From NCBI RefSeq assembly GCF_009857505.1, contig NZ_WWCP01000006.1:118474-182473 (forward strand): 64,000 nt of DNA. Reading direction: 5' to 3'. Positions 1 through 7,755 of the stretch are shown one piece after another. The first letter of the stretch is position 1. Each line of letters starts with the position of its first letter. Source of the DNA: Duganella lactea. GTDB taxonomy: Bacteria > Pseudomonadota > Gammaproteobacteria > Burkholderiales > Burkholderiaceae_D. The notes under the pieces were generated by a model. That model worked only from the letters and a program-made list of their open reading frames with translations. It was not told the origin of the DNA and ran no database searches. The translations under genes and the position numbers were made by a program.

Positions 1-237
1 AAGGCGCTCGACCGCATCGCTCTGTGCCTCGCCCTGCATTTGAAAAGCAGCCGCCTCGCCGTCCTTTACTCTGGTGAGAAATCCACGAGCATTCAGCGTG
101 TGTTCCACCGCGTAATGCACCATGTCGTGCGGAATAATTCCCTGCTTCGGGCAATCGACCAACTCGGACGGCTGCCCTTCACGTACGACCTCCATCAGAT
201 CAGTTTTTCCACTGCCCTTTTTGAAGATGAGCTTCAT
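1..237 (-). CDS. Partial hypothetical protein (3' end outside window)
   Basis: The first 79 residues of a leftward gene are visible; the frame is still open at base 1, so the C-terminus lies outside the window. The ATG at 237 is preceded by an AAAGGA ribosome-binding site. The protein starts MKLIFKKGSGKTDLMEVV and contains no signal peptide or membrane segment in the visible part. It looks like a small soluble protein with alternating basic and acidic residues. I do not recognise a family and cannot propose a function. Confidence 0.6.
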   Translation of the reverse strand, partial: MKLIFKKGSGKTDLMEVVREGQPSELVDCPKQGIIPHDMVHYAVEHTLNARGFLTRVKDGEAAAFQMQGEAQSDAVERL

Positions 238-273
238 TGCACGTTATCCTTTGTTTCCAATTAACTTGTTGGA

Positions 274-468
274 TTACTTGCGCCCCGTTATCTCAGCTAA
301 TAGCTCTGGTGGGATGGGCTGGCCATTCGAACTCAAATGACGTACTGTTTCATGCAATAAATTCATTCGTGTAATTTTTACTGTGGCCCATGCAATGACT
401 CCCGCAATCGGGACAAGCAGCGCGATTATGGGAATTAACAGCGGTGACACATCGCTTAGAAAACTCAT
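274..468 (-). CDS. Small single-pass membrane protein
   Basis: A 64-residue protein with a hydrophobic segment at about residues 9-30 (PLLIPIIALLVPIAGVIAWA) followed by a basic turn and a soluble tail ending in PPELLAEITGRK. The layout (short periplasmic start, one helix, then a tail that ends with a 'pipPELLaei' stretch) resembles the DUF6249-type small membrane proteins, but the match is by eye only. It lies 36 bases upstream of the partial gene and in the same direction, so the two may be co-transcribed. The ribosome-binding site is weak (AGAGAAAA). Confidence 0.55.
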   Translation of the reverse strand: MSFLSDVSPLLIPIIALLVPIAGVIAWATVKITRMNLLHETVRHLSSNGQPIPPELLAEITGRK

Positions 469-541
469 TTTTTCTCTATTTTGGCAATAAATTTAACTTC
501 AGAATCGGCGGCGCAAGTGCGAGCGTCAATCATAATGATGC

Positions 542-603
542 TCAGTTAAGCCGAAAACCACCGCGTCATTCCCGCGAAGGCGGGAACGACAGCGCTTAAC
601 TGA
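542..603. repeat. Nested palindromic repeat with dRS3-like core
   Basis: An outer inverted repeat, TCAGTTAAGC at 542-551 and its complement GCTTAACTGA at 594-603, encloses an inner one, TTCCCGC at 569-575 and GCGGGAA at 580-586. The inner core has the 'ATTCCC...GGGAA' form of small dispersed repeats known in Neisseria (dRS3) and in many betaproteobacterial genomes. It lies between two leftward genes and could also fold in RNA upstream of the small membrane protein gene. No second copy is seen in this window. Confidence 0.5.
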
Positions 604-698
604 ACGGCATTGGAGCACTAGAGCAGCACATCATACCGGCGTCTCGAAACTCTAACTCATCTGACAAGTTCTGTCAGGTGAAGTCTGCACCCGCAGCG

Positions 699-2069
699 TT
701 AATGATGATGGTGCATATCACCGTCCCGCTTCACGTCCGCCGGGGTTGACGGCTTCGCTGGCGGCGCATCGGGCGCGCGCGGCGCGGCGGGAAGTTCGCC
801 GGTCCATTCGCGGGCCACCGTGCCTTGCGGATGCGGGTACCAGCCCGGGTCCTTGTAGTCGTTGCGCGCCAGACCTTCCCTCACCTTCACCACCGTGAAC
901 ATGCCGCCCATTTCCAGACCGCCGAACGGCCCGGTGCCGGTCATCATCGGCAGCGTGTTCTCCGGCAGCGGCATCTTCATGTCGCCCATGGCGGCGCCCT
1001 TGTCGCCCATGACCATGTAGCCCGGCACCAGATTGTTGATCTTCTGTGCCACGCCGCTATGGTCAACGCCGATCATGGTCGGCACGTCGTGCCCCATCGC
1101 GTTCATGGTGTGATGCGATTTGTGACAGTGGAAGGCCCAGTCGCCCGGTTCGTCGGCGATAAACTCGATCGCCCGCATCTGGCCGACCGCGACATCCGTC
1201 GTCACCTCCGGCCAGCGCGCCGATGGACGCACCCAGCCGCCATCGGTGCCGGTCACTTCAAACGTGTGGCCGTGCAGATGCACAGGATGATTGGTCATGG
1301 TCAGGTTGCCGACGCGGATGCGCACCCGGTCGTTTTTGCGCACCACCATCGGATCGATGCCGGGGAAGGCGCGGCCATTAAACGTCCACAGATTAAAGTC
1401 CGTCATCGTATTGATCTTCGGCGTGTAGCTGCCCGGATCGATATCGTAAGCGCTGAGCAAGAAGACGAAATCGCGGTCCACCGCATGCAGCTTCGGATCG
1501 CGCGGATGCGTCACCCAGAAACCCATCATCCCCATCGCCATCTGCGCCATCTCGTCGGCGTGCGGGTGATACATGAATGTGCCGGCGTTCCTGGCGACGA
1601 ATTCGTACACAAAGGTTTTCCCCGGCGGGATGCCGGGCTGCGTCAGACCGGTCACGCCGTCCATGCCGTTCGGCAGGCGCTGGCCGTGCCAATGCACGCT
1701 GGTGTGCTCCGGCAGCTTGTTGGTGACGAAAATGCGCACACGGTCACCCTCCACCACCTCGATGGTCGGCCCAGGACTCTGGCCGTTGTAGCCCCACAGA
1801 TTGGCGGTCATGCCCGGCGCGATCTCGCGCACCACCGGCTCGGCCACCAGGTGAAACTCCTTGACGCCATCCTTCATCCGCCAGGGCAGCGTCCAGCCGT
1901 TCAGCGTGACGACCGGGTTGTACGGCCGGCCGTTCGGCGGCGCCACCGGGGCTGCGGTGGTGGCGGTCGAATGCACATGCGCTTCCGGCAGCGATGCCGC
2001 CCCTGCCTTGGTCACCATGCCGGCGCCGATCAGGGCCGCGCCACTCAAGAAAGATCTGCGGTTGGTCAT
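699..2069 (-). CDS. Tat-exported multicopper oxidase
   Basis: A 456-residue periplasmic multicopper oxidase. The N-terminus has a twin-arginine signal (MTNRRSFLSGAALIGAGMV). All four copper-binding motifs are visible: HWHG (H126, H128), HPHADEM, HPVHLHGH and HCHKSHHTMNAM starting at H314, which gives the type-1 ligands Cys315, His320 and Met325. The C-terminus ends in a Met/His tail (DMHHHH). Family members oxidise Cu(I), metal ions or phenols with oxygen as acceptor. Its start overlaps the stop of the TolC-like gene (ATGA), so it is the last gene of a three-gene copper-type operon. A CopA-like or bilirubin-oxidase-like specificity cannot be told apart by eye. Confidence 0.9.
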   Translation of the reverse strand: MTNRRSFLSGAALIGAGMVTKAGAASLPEAHVHSTATTAAPVAPPNGRPYNPVVTLNGWTLPWRMKDGVKEFHLVAEPVVREIAPGMTANLWGYNGQSPGPTIEVVEGDRVRIFVTNKLPEHTSVHWHGQRLPNGMDGVTGLTQPGIPPGKTFVYEFVARNAGTFMYHPHADEMAQMAMGMMGFWVTHPRDPKLHAVDRDFVFLLSAYDIDPGSYTPKINTMTDFNLWTFNGRAFPGIDPMVVRKNDRVRIRVGNLTMTNHPVHLHGHTFEVTGTDGGWVRPSARWPEVTTDVAVGQMRAIEFIADEPGDWAFHCHKSHHTMNAMGHDVPTMIGVDHSGVAQKINNLVPGYMVMGDKGAAMGDMKMPLPENTLPMMTGTGPFGGLEMGGMFTVVKVREGLARNDYKDPGWYPHPQGTVAREWTGELPAAPRAPDAPPAKPSTPADVKRDGDMHHHH

Positions 2070-3448
2070 GGTTTTACTCCTGTATTGGTTGGCAGACGGC
2101 CGCCCAGCGCGGCCTCCAGGTTGGCTTGGGCGGTCCAGTAGTCTTTCAGCGCGTTGATATAGCCGCTGACGGCGGTAGCTTGTTCGCGCGCATCGGCCAG
2201 CAGTTCGAAGACGCTCATCAGCATGCCGTTGTAGCGCAGCAGCGTTTGATCCGAGATCTGTTTGCGCAGCGGGACCACATGGTCGCGGTAGTGGCGCGCC
2301 AGCTCGTAGGAGGCGCGATAGTCGGCATAGCTTTCGCGCGCCTCGCTGCGGGCATCGACGGCGGCTTGCGTCAGCAGATTCACCGATTGCATATACGTCG
2401 CCTCGGCTCGCGCCACGCGCGCCGAGCCCCAGTCAAACAACGGAATCTCCAGCGAGATTTCGTAACCGCGCGTGGCGGTGCCGCCTTCCGTATTGCGTAC
2501 CGCGCCCAGATCGAGCACGTTGACGAAGCGCGTGGTGCGGGTCAGGCCCAGCGTGGATGCGGTGTGTTCGGTATCCAGCCTGGCGGCCTGAATGTCCAGC
2601 CGTTCGTTCACGGCGGTCTGCTCGACGTCCGCCAGCTCGCGCGGTGCGGCCGGCAAATCCGGCAGATGATCCGGCAGACGATAGGCGGCGGCCTGTTCGC
2701 CGCTCAGGCCCAGCAACCTTGTCAGTTTTTCACGCGCGGCGACAGCGGCTTTCTGCGCATGCGTGACCTCCGCCACCGTCTGCGCATGGTAAGCCTGCTC
2801 GCGCGCCTGATCCAGCGCGCTCCAGTTGCCGGCCTTGCGCATGCGTCCCGCCAGTTCCGCGCTGGCCTGCGCCGACGCTTCGACCTGTTTGGCGTAGTCG
2901 GCAAGCTGCGTGGCGGCCACCGCCTCTACCCACGCCCGGCGCGTGTCGGCGGCAACCTTCAGCGCCTCGTTGGCCACCAAAAGCTTGGTCTGTTCAAAGC
3001 GCCGGCCCTCGATGCGGCTAGCCATCGGCGCGGTGATCAGGCTGACCAGATTGAAGGTCAGCGTGCGCTCGTAGCCGACTTCACCGCCGCCGTGGCTGCG
3101 CTTGAAATCGAATACCGGATTTTGCATGCGGCCGGCCTGCACCAGATCCGCCTCGGCCACGCCCAGCGACCAGTAGCTGGCCTGCAGGCCACGGTTGTTC
3201 AGCAGCGCCACTTGCACCGCATCGTCGGCGGCCAGCGGCTGCGCCAGTTTTTTGCTGATGACGGCGGCCAGCGCGCGCGCGTCGTCTTCGTTGCGCGGCA
3301 GGCGTCCCTCGACGCTGGCGCGGGCGCCGGTGCGTGGCTCGCTGATGCCGGCGGCGGTGCTGAAGCCACCATCACCGGACAGCGACGCACAGCCGCTCAA
3401 CAGCAGCGCCAATCCGGCGCCACTGGCGAATTTATACAGAGAAGTCAT
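2066..3448 (-). CDS. TolC-family outer-membrane efflux lipoprotein
   Basis: A 460-residue outer-membrane efflux channel of the TolC/CusC type. The start at 3448 is chosen because GAGGTAGAGGAC lies just upstream and because it gives a clean lipoprotein signal ending in the lipobox LLSGC. The body is the usual pair of Ala/Gln/Glu-rich helical repeats. TolC proteins trimerise to form the outer channel of tripartite pumps, but no inner-membrane pump or adaptor gene lies next to it. The next gene is a multicopper oxidase, joined by a 4-base overlap, so a role in copper efflux or tolerance is inferred from context. Confidence 0.88.
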   Translation of the reverse strand: MTSLYKFASGAGLALLLSGCASLSGDGGFSTAAGISEPRTGARASVEGRLPRNEDDARALAAVISKKLAQPLAADDAVQVALLNNRGLQASYWSLGVAEADLVQAGRMQNPVFDFKRSHGGGEVGYERTLTFNLVSLITAPMASRIEGRRFEQTKLLVANEALKVAADTRRAWVEAVAATQLADYAKQVEASAQASAELAGRMRKAGNWSALDQAREQAYHAQTVAEVTHAQKAAVAAREKLTRLLGLSGEQAAAYRLPDHLPDLPAAPRELADVEQTAVNERLDIQAARLDTEHTASTLGLTRTTRFVNVLDLGAVRNTEGGTATRGYEISLEIPLFDWGSARVARAEATYMQSVNLLTQAAVDARSEARESYADYRASYELARHYRDHVVPLRKQISDQTLLRYNGMLMSVFELLADAREQATAVSGYINALKDYWTAQANLEAALGGRLPTNTGVKP

Positions 3449-3505
3449 GTCCTCTACCTCAAAAATCAATGGAAAATCCAGCTCGTGGACGGAGCTGTCG
3501 CGTGA

Positions 3506-3901
3506 TCAGGCGTAGTGGCCTTGAGGGGGACGTTCCGGATGGGCCAGATCGACCGCGGGCAGGAAGCCGGAATAGAAAGGAATCACGCGCGATGCCATCG
3601 GCAACGCGGGTTCGGCAACTTGCAGCGTCAGCACCGGCGCGGCGGCCGCGCAGCACGCGGAACCGCTGCATTTCATGCTGCTGTGGGAGGCCGCGCCATC
3701 GTTGGCTTTCGGCTTGGCTTGCGCCATCGCCGCCATCATGGCCGCGTGATCGTGCGGCCCGGATGGCATGACCATCTGCGCATGGCTGGCCGACGCTGGC
3801 GCCGCGACGGCGCACAGCATCATCTGTGCCGCCGCGTATCCCTGATAAGGGACCGCCAGCAGCACCAGCCAGACGACGAGGGATCGGAACAGGACAGTCA
3901 T
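3506..3901 (-). CDS. Exported Met/His/Cys-rich protein of copper operon
   Basis: A 131-residue protein with an N-terminal hydrophobic signal (VVWLVLLAVPYQGYAAA). The mature part is rich in potential metal ligands: a run with several Met and His residues (MVMPSGPHDHAAMMAAMAQ), then SSMKCSGSACC. It ends in a conserved-looking tail with PAVDLAHPERPPQ. It is first in the operon with the TolC-like lipoprotein (gap 57 bases) and the multicopper oxidase. I infer a periplasmic copper-binding or copper-sensing role; no named family is recognised with certainty. The upstream region shows no strong ribosome-binding site. Confidence 0.72.
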   Translation of the reverse strand: MTVLFRSLVVWLVLLAVPYQGYAAAQMMLCAVAAPASASHAQMVMPSGPHDHAAMMAAMAQAKPKANDGAASHSSMKCSGSACCAAAAPVLTLQVAEPALPMASRVIPFYSGFLPAVDLAHPERPPQGHYA

Positions 3902-3947
3902 GCCGCAATCTTATCACAGGCGGCAAACGCCGATTCCGAGGCCATGC

Positions 3948-5375
3948 TTAATCCTGCTTCGGCGTGCGGCCGATATTCTCGTCCATATTGGCCAGGTACC
4001 AGGTCAGCGACGTCATGACGGCGACATGGCGCTTCAACTCCAGCGGGCTAACCTTGTCCAGCGTGTCGGCCGGCGTGTGGTGGTAGCTGAAGTACGAGCT
4101 GGCGTCGACCAGCGGCATGAACACCGGCACGCCGGCGTGTTCCAGCGGGCTGGTATCGGCCGCGCCGGTGTAGTCGCGGCGTTCGAAGATGCCGGCGCCG
4201 ATCGGCTGCAACGCGGTCGTCAGTGGCGCGAAGTATTTGACCATCGGCGGCGTCACGCTGCCGACAAAGCCGAATGAACGACCAGCGCCGCTGTCGGACT
4301 CGATGGCGGCGAAGTGTTTTTCCACCTTGTTCTTATTGTTTTCAAAGTAGGTCTTGCCGCCCTGGGTGCCGTTTTCCTCGTTCATCCAGGCGATCACGCG
4401 GATGGTGCGGCGCGGTTTGAGCTTCAGTTTATTCAAGGTGTCGATCACCGCCATGGCGCCGGCCACGCCGGTACCATCGTCATGCGCGCCGGTGGACAGG
4501 TCCCACGAATCCAGGTGCCCGGAGACGATCACCACTTCGTCGGCCTTGTCGGTGCCCGGCAGGTCGGCGATGACGTTGAAGCTGTCGGCGTCGGGCAAGG
4601 TCTGCGGCGTCAGGGTCAGGTGCATTTTCAGCGGGCCGCGGGCCGACAGGCGATCAATCAGCATCGCGTCCTCCGCCGTGACGGCGGCGGCGGGAATGCG
4701 CGCGCCGTCGGCCAGCAGCGTCACACCAGTGTGCGGAATGCGGTAGTTGGCGCCGCCGACCGAGCGCACCAGCGCGGCCACCGCGCCCAGTTCAGCGGCC
4801 GCCTTCGGCCCTTGCGTGCGGAAGCGCGCACCGGCGCCGTAGGCCGGGCCGGCATGGCCGCGCTCCGCCATCTCCTGGTCGAACACCACGTCGAACAACA
4901 CGATGGCGCCTTTGACCTGCGCCGCCTTGGCTTTCAGTTCCTCAAAGCTGCGCACCACGATCACCGGCGCGGTCAAGCCGGCGGCCGGCGTGGCGCCAGA
5001 GCCACCCAGCGCGGTCAGCACCACTTTCTGCGTGATGCCGGCGGGACGGCCGGCATACTCCACCAGCTCCGCTTTCTCTTCGCCGCGTACCCAATGCGGC
5101 ACCTTGACCGGTTCCAGCGTCACCTTGGCGCCCAGCTTGCGCATCGCTGCCGCCACCTGCTCCACCGCCGCCTCGGCGCCGCGCGAGCCGGACAGGCGCG
5201 GACCTACCAGGTCGGTCAGGTCGGCCAGACGTTCGTAGGCCCAGTCGCTTTGCATGGCGCTGTCGCGGATCTGGCCCAGCGTGGCGGCATCGTTGGCGGC
5301 GGCGATAGCGCCCATGCTCAGCAAACTGCTGGCCAGCACGGTCAGCGACAGGGTTTTCTTGATAGCGGATTTCAT
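3948..5375 (-). CDS. M28-family zinc aminopeptidase/carboxypeptidase Q-like, exported
   Basis: A 475-residue secreted peptidase. It has a Sec signal peptide (about residues 1-26), a PA-type insert in the first half, and the M28 catalytic core with the zinc ligands in order: SGHLDSWD, GAHDDGTG, WMNEENGTQ and a final HHTPADT. Plasma glutamate carboxypeptidase-like M28 enzymes remove single residues from peptides with two zinc ions. The start at 5375 has an AGGAAC ribosome-binding site. It is monocistronic and divergent from the GNAT gene at 5507, with a palindrome between them. Confidence 0.88.
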   Translation of the reverse strand: MKSAIKKTLSLTVLASSLLSMGAIAAANDAATLGQIRDSAMQSDWAYERLADLTDLVGPRLSGSRGAEAAVEQVAAAMRKLGAKVTLEPVKVPHWVRGEEKAELVEYAGRPAGITQKVVLTALGGSGATPAAGLTAPVIVVRSFEELKAKAAQVKGAIVLFDVVFDQEMAERGHAGPAYGAGARFRTQGPKAAAELGAVAALVRSVGGANYRIPHTGVTLLADGARIPAAAVTAEDAMLIDRLSARGPLKMHLTLTPQTLPDADSFNVIADLPGTDKADEVVIVSGHLDSWDLSTGAHDDGTGVAGAMAVIDTLNKLKLKPRRTIRVIAWMNEENGTQGGKTYFENNKNKVEKHFAAIESDSGAGRSFGFVGSVTPPMVKYFAPLTTALQPIGAGIFERRDYTGAADTSPLEHAGVPVFMPLVDASSYFSYHHTPADTLDKVSPLELKRHVAVMTSLTWYLANMDENIGRTPKQD

Positions 5376-5423
5376 GCGGTTCCTGTGGTGGTAAGAGGTC
5401 AGAGGTCAGCCTTAAACGATAAC

Positions 5424-5452
5424 TCAACATGACGCAATTGTCATCATGTTGA
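5424..5452. promoter_or_regulatory. Palindrome between divergent genes, possible operator
   Basis: TCAACATGA at 5424-5432 is repeated inverted as TCATGTTGA at 5444-5452, and a second nested dyad (ATGAC/GTCAT) flanks the centre. It lies 49 bases from the M28 peptidase start and 55 bases from the GNAT start, between divergent genes, where a regulator could act on both. No regulator gene is adjacent, so the bound protein is unknown. Confidence 0.35.
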
Positions 5453-5506
5453 TTTGCCATCTCAGTTAAACTAGGATGTCGGTTCACCGTTCCGAAGGAT
5501 GCGTCT

Positions 5507-6037
5507 ATGCTCAAGGGTCAACTCTGCACCGTCCGCCATCTGCTGACCGCCGATCTGAATACCTTCATCGCCCTGGTCAACGACCTGCCATCGCGCGGCG
5601 ACTATTTTTCGACCCATTTCAAATCCCCGGAAACGATGCGGCGGGAATTCATGCAGAACAGTTTCGTCACCGAGGACAGCGAACTGTTTGTCATCGAGGA
5701 TGCGCTGCACCACATCGTCGGCGTCATCACCCATTTCAAAAGCCGCACGCCAACCTCGCGTGAAATCGGCTACCGGCTACTCGATACCAAATTGGCCGGA
5801 CAAGGATATGTAACGGAGGCCTGCCGGCTGCTGGTCGATTATCTGTTCAATGTCCACCAATACCATCGGCTCGAATTACTGACAGCACCGGAGAACGTCG
5901 CCTCGGCGCGCATCGCGGAAAAATGCGGCTTCCGGGCCGAAGGCACGCTGCGCCAGTCCTTCTTCATCAATGGCCATTACCAGGATGTGACGGTCTTCAG
6001 CCTGCTGCGCCCGGAATGGGAAGCGCGGCGTCTTTGA
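5507..6037 (+). CDS. GNAT N-acetyltransferase, RimJ/RimL-like
   Basis: A 176-residue acetyltransferase. The fold signature is clear: a GYRL strand, then the acetyl-CoA loop LAGQGYVTEACRLL, and the late motif ENVASARIAEKCGFRAEGTL that is typical of the RimJ/RimL (ribosomal protein and amino-acid acetyltransferase) branch. The start has an AAGGA ribosome-binding site 7 bases upstream. It is a single gene, divergent from the M28 peptidase. The substrate cannot be told from sequence: a ribosomal protein N-terminus, an antibiotic or a small amine are all possible. Confidence 0.87.
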   Translation: MLKGQLCTVRHLLTADLNTFIALVNDLPSRGDYFSTHFKSPETMRREFMQNSFVTEDSELFVIEDALHHIVGVITHFKSRTPTSREIGYRLLDTKLAGQGYVTEACRLLVDYLFNVHQYHRLELLTAPENVASARIAEKCGFRAEGTLRQSFFINGHYQDVTVFSLLRPEWEARRL

Positions 6038-6183
6038 AGGTGTCTCCAAATGTAACAAGCCATTACCAGCATGGCCGGTTTGTAAGCATCTGTATAAGAC
6101 ATGGCATTTCCCCGTCCAGGATTTATAGTGGAGTCACTGGCTGAAGGATCATTCCGGTCCCGCGCCACAGCAAGGGGATTACC

Positions 6184-6633
6184 ATGTTGAGCAAAAAATT
6201 ATTGGGTGTAGCGTTACTGGCCACTGCAGCGGTATCGTCGCCGGTATTCGCCAGCGACCGTGATTTCAACACGGTGGCCGGCGCTGTGGTGGGCGCCGCG
6301 ATTGGCAACAGCACCGGCGGTCGCGATGGCGCCATCGTTGGCGGCCTGGTTGGCGCGGCGGTGGGTAACAGCATCCGCACCTCGGATGACCGCTACTATC
6401 GCGGCGGCGGCCGCGACTACGTGGAAACGCGCGTCTACAGCCAGCCGGCCCCGGTCTACTATGAACGTCCAGCGCCGGTCTACTATGAGCGTCCAGCGCC
6501 GGTGTACTATGCGCCACCTCCACGCTACTACGAGCCGCCACCACGCGTGATTTACGTTGAGCCGCGCCCGTCCTATCGTGAGTATCGCTACGAGCGCTGG
6601 GAACACCGCCACCGCGATCGCTGGGATCGTTAA
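6184..6633 (+). CDS. Exported glycine-zipper 2TM protein
   Basis: A 149-residue envelope protein. After a signal peptide (cut near ASPVFAS, residue 24) comes a glycine-zipper pair (VAGAVVGAAIGNSTGG and AIVGGLVGAAVGNSI, residues 31-64), the hallmark of Rick_17kDa/2TM proteins that sit in the outer membrane. The C-terminal half is Tyr/Pro/Arg-rich with three copies of an 8-residue unit and ends in an Arg/His/Trp-rich stretch. A strong terminator follows 21 bases downstream, so the gene is its own transcription unit. Role probably envelope structure or stress; no specific function is known. Confidence 0.82.
   Translation: MLSKKLLGVALLATAAVSSPVFASDRDFNTVAGAVVGAAIGNSTGGRDGAIVGGLVGAAVGNSIRTSDDRYYRGGGRDYVETRVYSQPAPVYYERPAPVYYERPAPVYYAPPPRYYEPPPRVIYVEPRPSYREYRYERWEHRHRDRWDR
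6445..6516 (+). repeat. In-gene tandem repeat, 24-base unit x3
   Basis: Three tandem copies of a 24-base unit encode PAPVYYER, PAPVYYER and PAPVYYAP within the glycine-zipper protein. The third copy has drifted. Such Pro/Tyr repeats can gain or lose units between strains. Confidence 0.8.
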
Positions 6634-6654
6634 GCGATAGACAAGACTACAACC

Positions 6655-6681
6655 AAGCCCCGATTCGTCGGGGCTTTTTTC
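6655..6681 (+). terminator. Rho-independent terminator after glycine-zipper gene
   Basis: A perfect stem AGCCCCGA (6656-6663) and TCGGGGCT (6668-6675) with a 4-base loop is followed by a run of T. It ends the glycine-zipper transcript and separates it from the kinase operon, which begins at 6718; this also argues against a kinase start at 6682 inside the terminator. Confidence 0.92.
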
Positions 6682-6717
6682 ATGATCCCTCCGCTAACGG
6701 TCTTCGACGGGGGAATC

Positions 6718-7755
6718 ATGACGACAGCAGACACAATCATCGCTTTGGAACTGGGCCACTACCGGCTGCGCGAGCAGATCGGCGGTTCGGCCTACGGCAT
6801 CATCTGGCGCGCCAGTGGGCCGCAGACCACCAGCGACGTCGCCATCAAGTTGATCAACCAGGAGCAGATGACGCGCGCCCTGCCCGCGCAACGGGACCGC
6901 TGGACCGCCAGCGCCCATAATGAGATCGCGTTTTTGCAGTCGCTGGAGCCGTGGGACGAGCGGCATATCGTGCGCCTGCTCGACAGCGGCTGGCACGATG
7001 GCCTGCCGGTGCTGGCGCTGGAGCTGATGGGGTGCGATCTGGGCAAGCACATGGTCGCGCTGAAGGGTCGCGGCGAGCGTCTGCCGCTGGCGCGGGCGCT
7101 GGGCTGGATCGCGCAGATCAATCAGGCGCTGGCCAAGGTGCATCAATACGGCTGGCGCTATCTGGACCTGAAGCCGGCCAATGTGCTGCTCGATCCGCAT
7201 CTGAACACCGTCAAGCTGGCGGATTTCGGCACCAACCGCGAATTGGGCAGCCTGGCGGCGCATTCGTATGCCGGCACCGCCAACTGGCAGGCGCCGGAGC
7301 AGTTCTTCCCGGCGGACGGCGGCGGCTACGCAACCGGCGCGCGCAGCGACTATTTTTCGCTGGGCGCGATGCTGTACTTCCTGGTCACCAGCGGCACGCC
7401 GCTGCGCTTTGGCGCCGAGTGCGGGCAGGCCTATCGCGAGCATCATATGGCTGGCGCCGACCTGCTGCGCAGCCGGAATGGCGGCGCGATTCCATCGGCT
7501 TTACACGCGGAAGAAGAGGAACACTTCGCCGGCGCCATTCCGCCCGATCAGCGCGATGCGGCGCTGGCGCTGTTGCGGACCTTGCTGCATATCGATCCGG
7601 CCCGGCGTCCATGCCATGCCATCCAGATCAGCCGTATGCTCAACGCGATACTGGGCATGAAATCGGCCCGTGGCGCACTTGACGCGGCTGATCCGGTGCT
7701 GGCCATGCATCGGCCCTCGTCGGTCAACGGCTGGCAAGCCATGCAGGCGCCATGA
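6718..7755 (+). CDS. Ser/Thr protein kinase (PknB-type domain), first gene of cell-wall locus
   Basis: A 345-residue soluble kinase with no membrane segment or PASTA repeats. Visible motifs: glycine loop IGGSAYG, VAIK (Lys44), DLKPAN with catalytic Asp150, DFG (Asp169) and APE in TANWQAPEQ. The usual HRD is YLD here, so the His and Arg are lost but the catalytic Asp is kept. ATG at 6718 is preferred because GGGGGA lies upstream. Its stop overlaps the start of the SEDS gene (ATGA). The probable role is phosphorylation of the FHA and cell-wall proteins encoded downstream; this is inference from context. Confidence 0.85.
   Translation: MTTADTIIALELGHYRLREQIGGSAYGIIWRASGPQTTSDVAIKLINQEQMTRALPAQRDRWTASAHNEIAFLQSLEPWDERHIVRLLDSGWHDGLPVLALELMGCDLGKHMVALKGRGERLPLARALGWIAQINQALAKVHQYGWRYLDLKPANVLLDPHLNTVKLADFGTNRELGSLAAHSYAGTANWQAPEQFFPADGGGYATGARSDYFSLGAMLYFLVTSGTPLRFGAECGQAYREHHMAGADLLRSRNGGAIPSALHAEEEEHFAGAIPPDQRDAALALLRTLLHIDPARRPCHAIQISRMLNAILGMKSARGALDAADPVLAMHRPSSVNGWQAMQAP

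Noticed and set aside
825..2141. 438-residue rightward open frame opposite the multicopper oxidase
   Set aside because: It is rich in His/Arg with no domain, and lies on the opposite strand of a clear enzyme with all copper motifs; long antisense frames are expected at this GC content.
6093..6130. Possible sigma-54 promoter (TGGCATTTCCCC) upstream of the glycine-zipper gene
   Set aside because: The -12 GC element is not at the required spacing; a TATAGT at 6124 could be a -10 but no -35 matches well.
6445..6516. Possible CRISPR or VNTR array
   Set aside because: Three 24-base units without spacers, in frame inside the glycine-zipper protein; this is a coding repeat.
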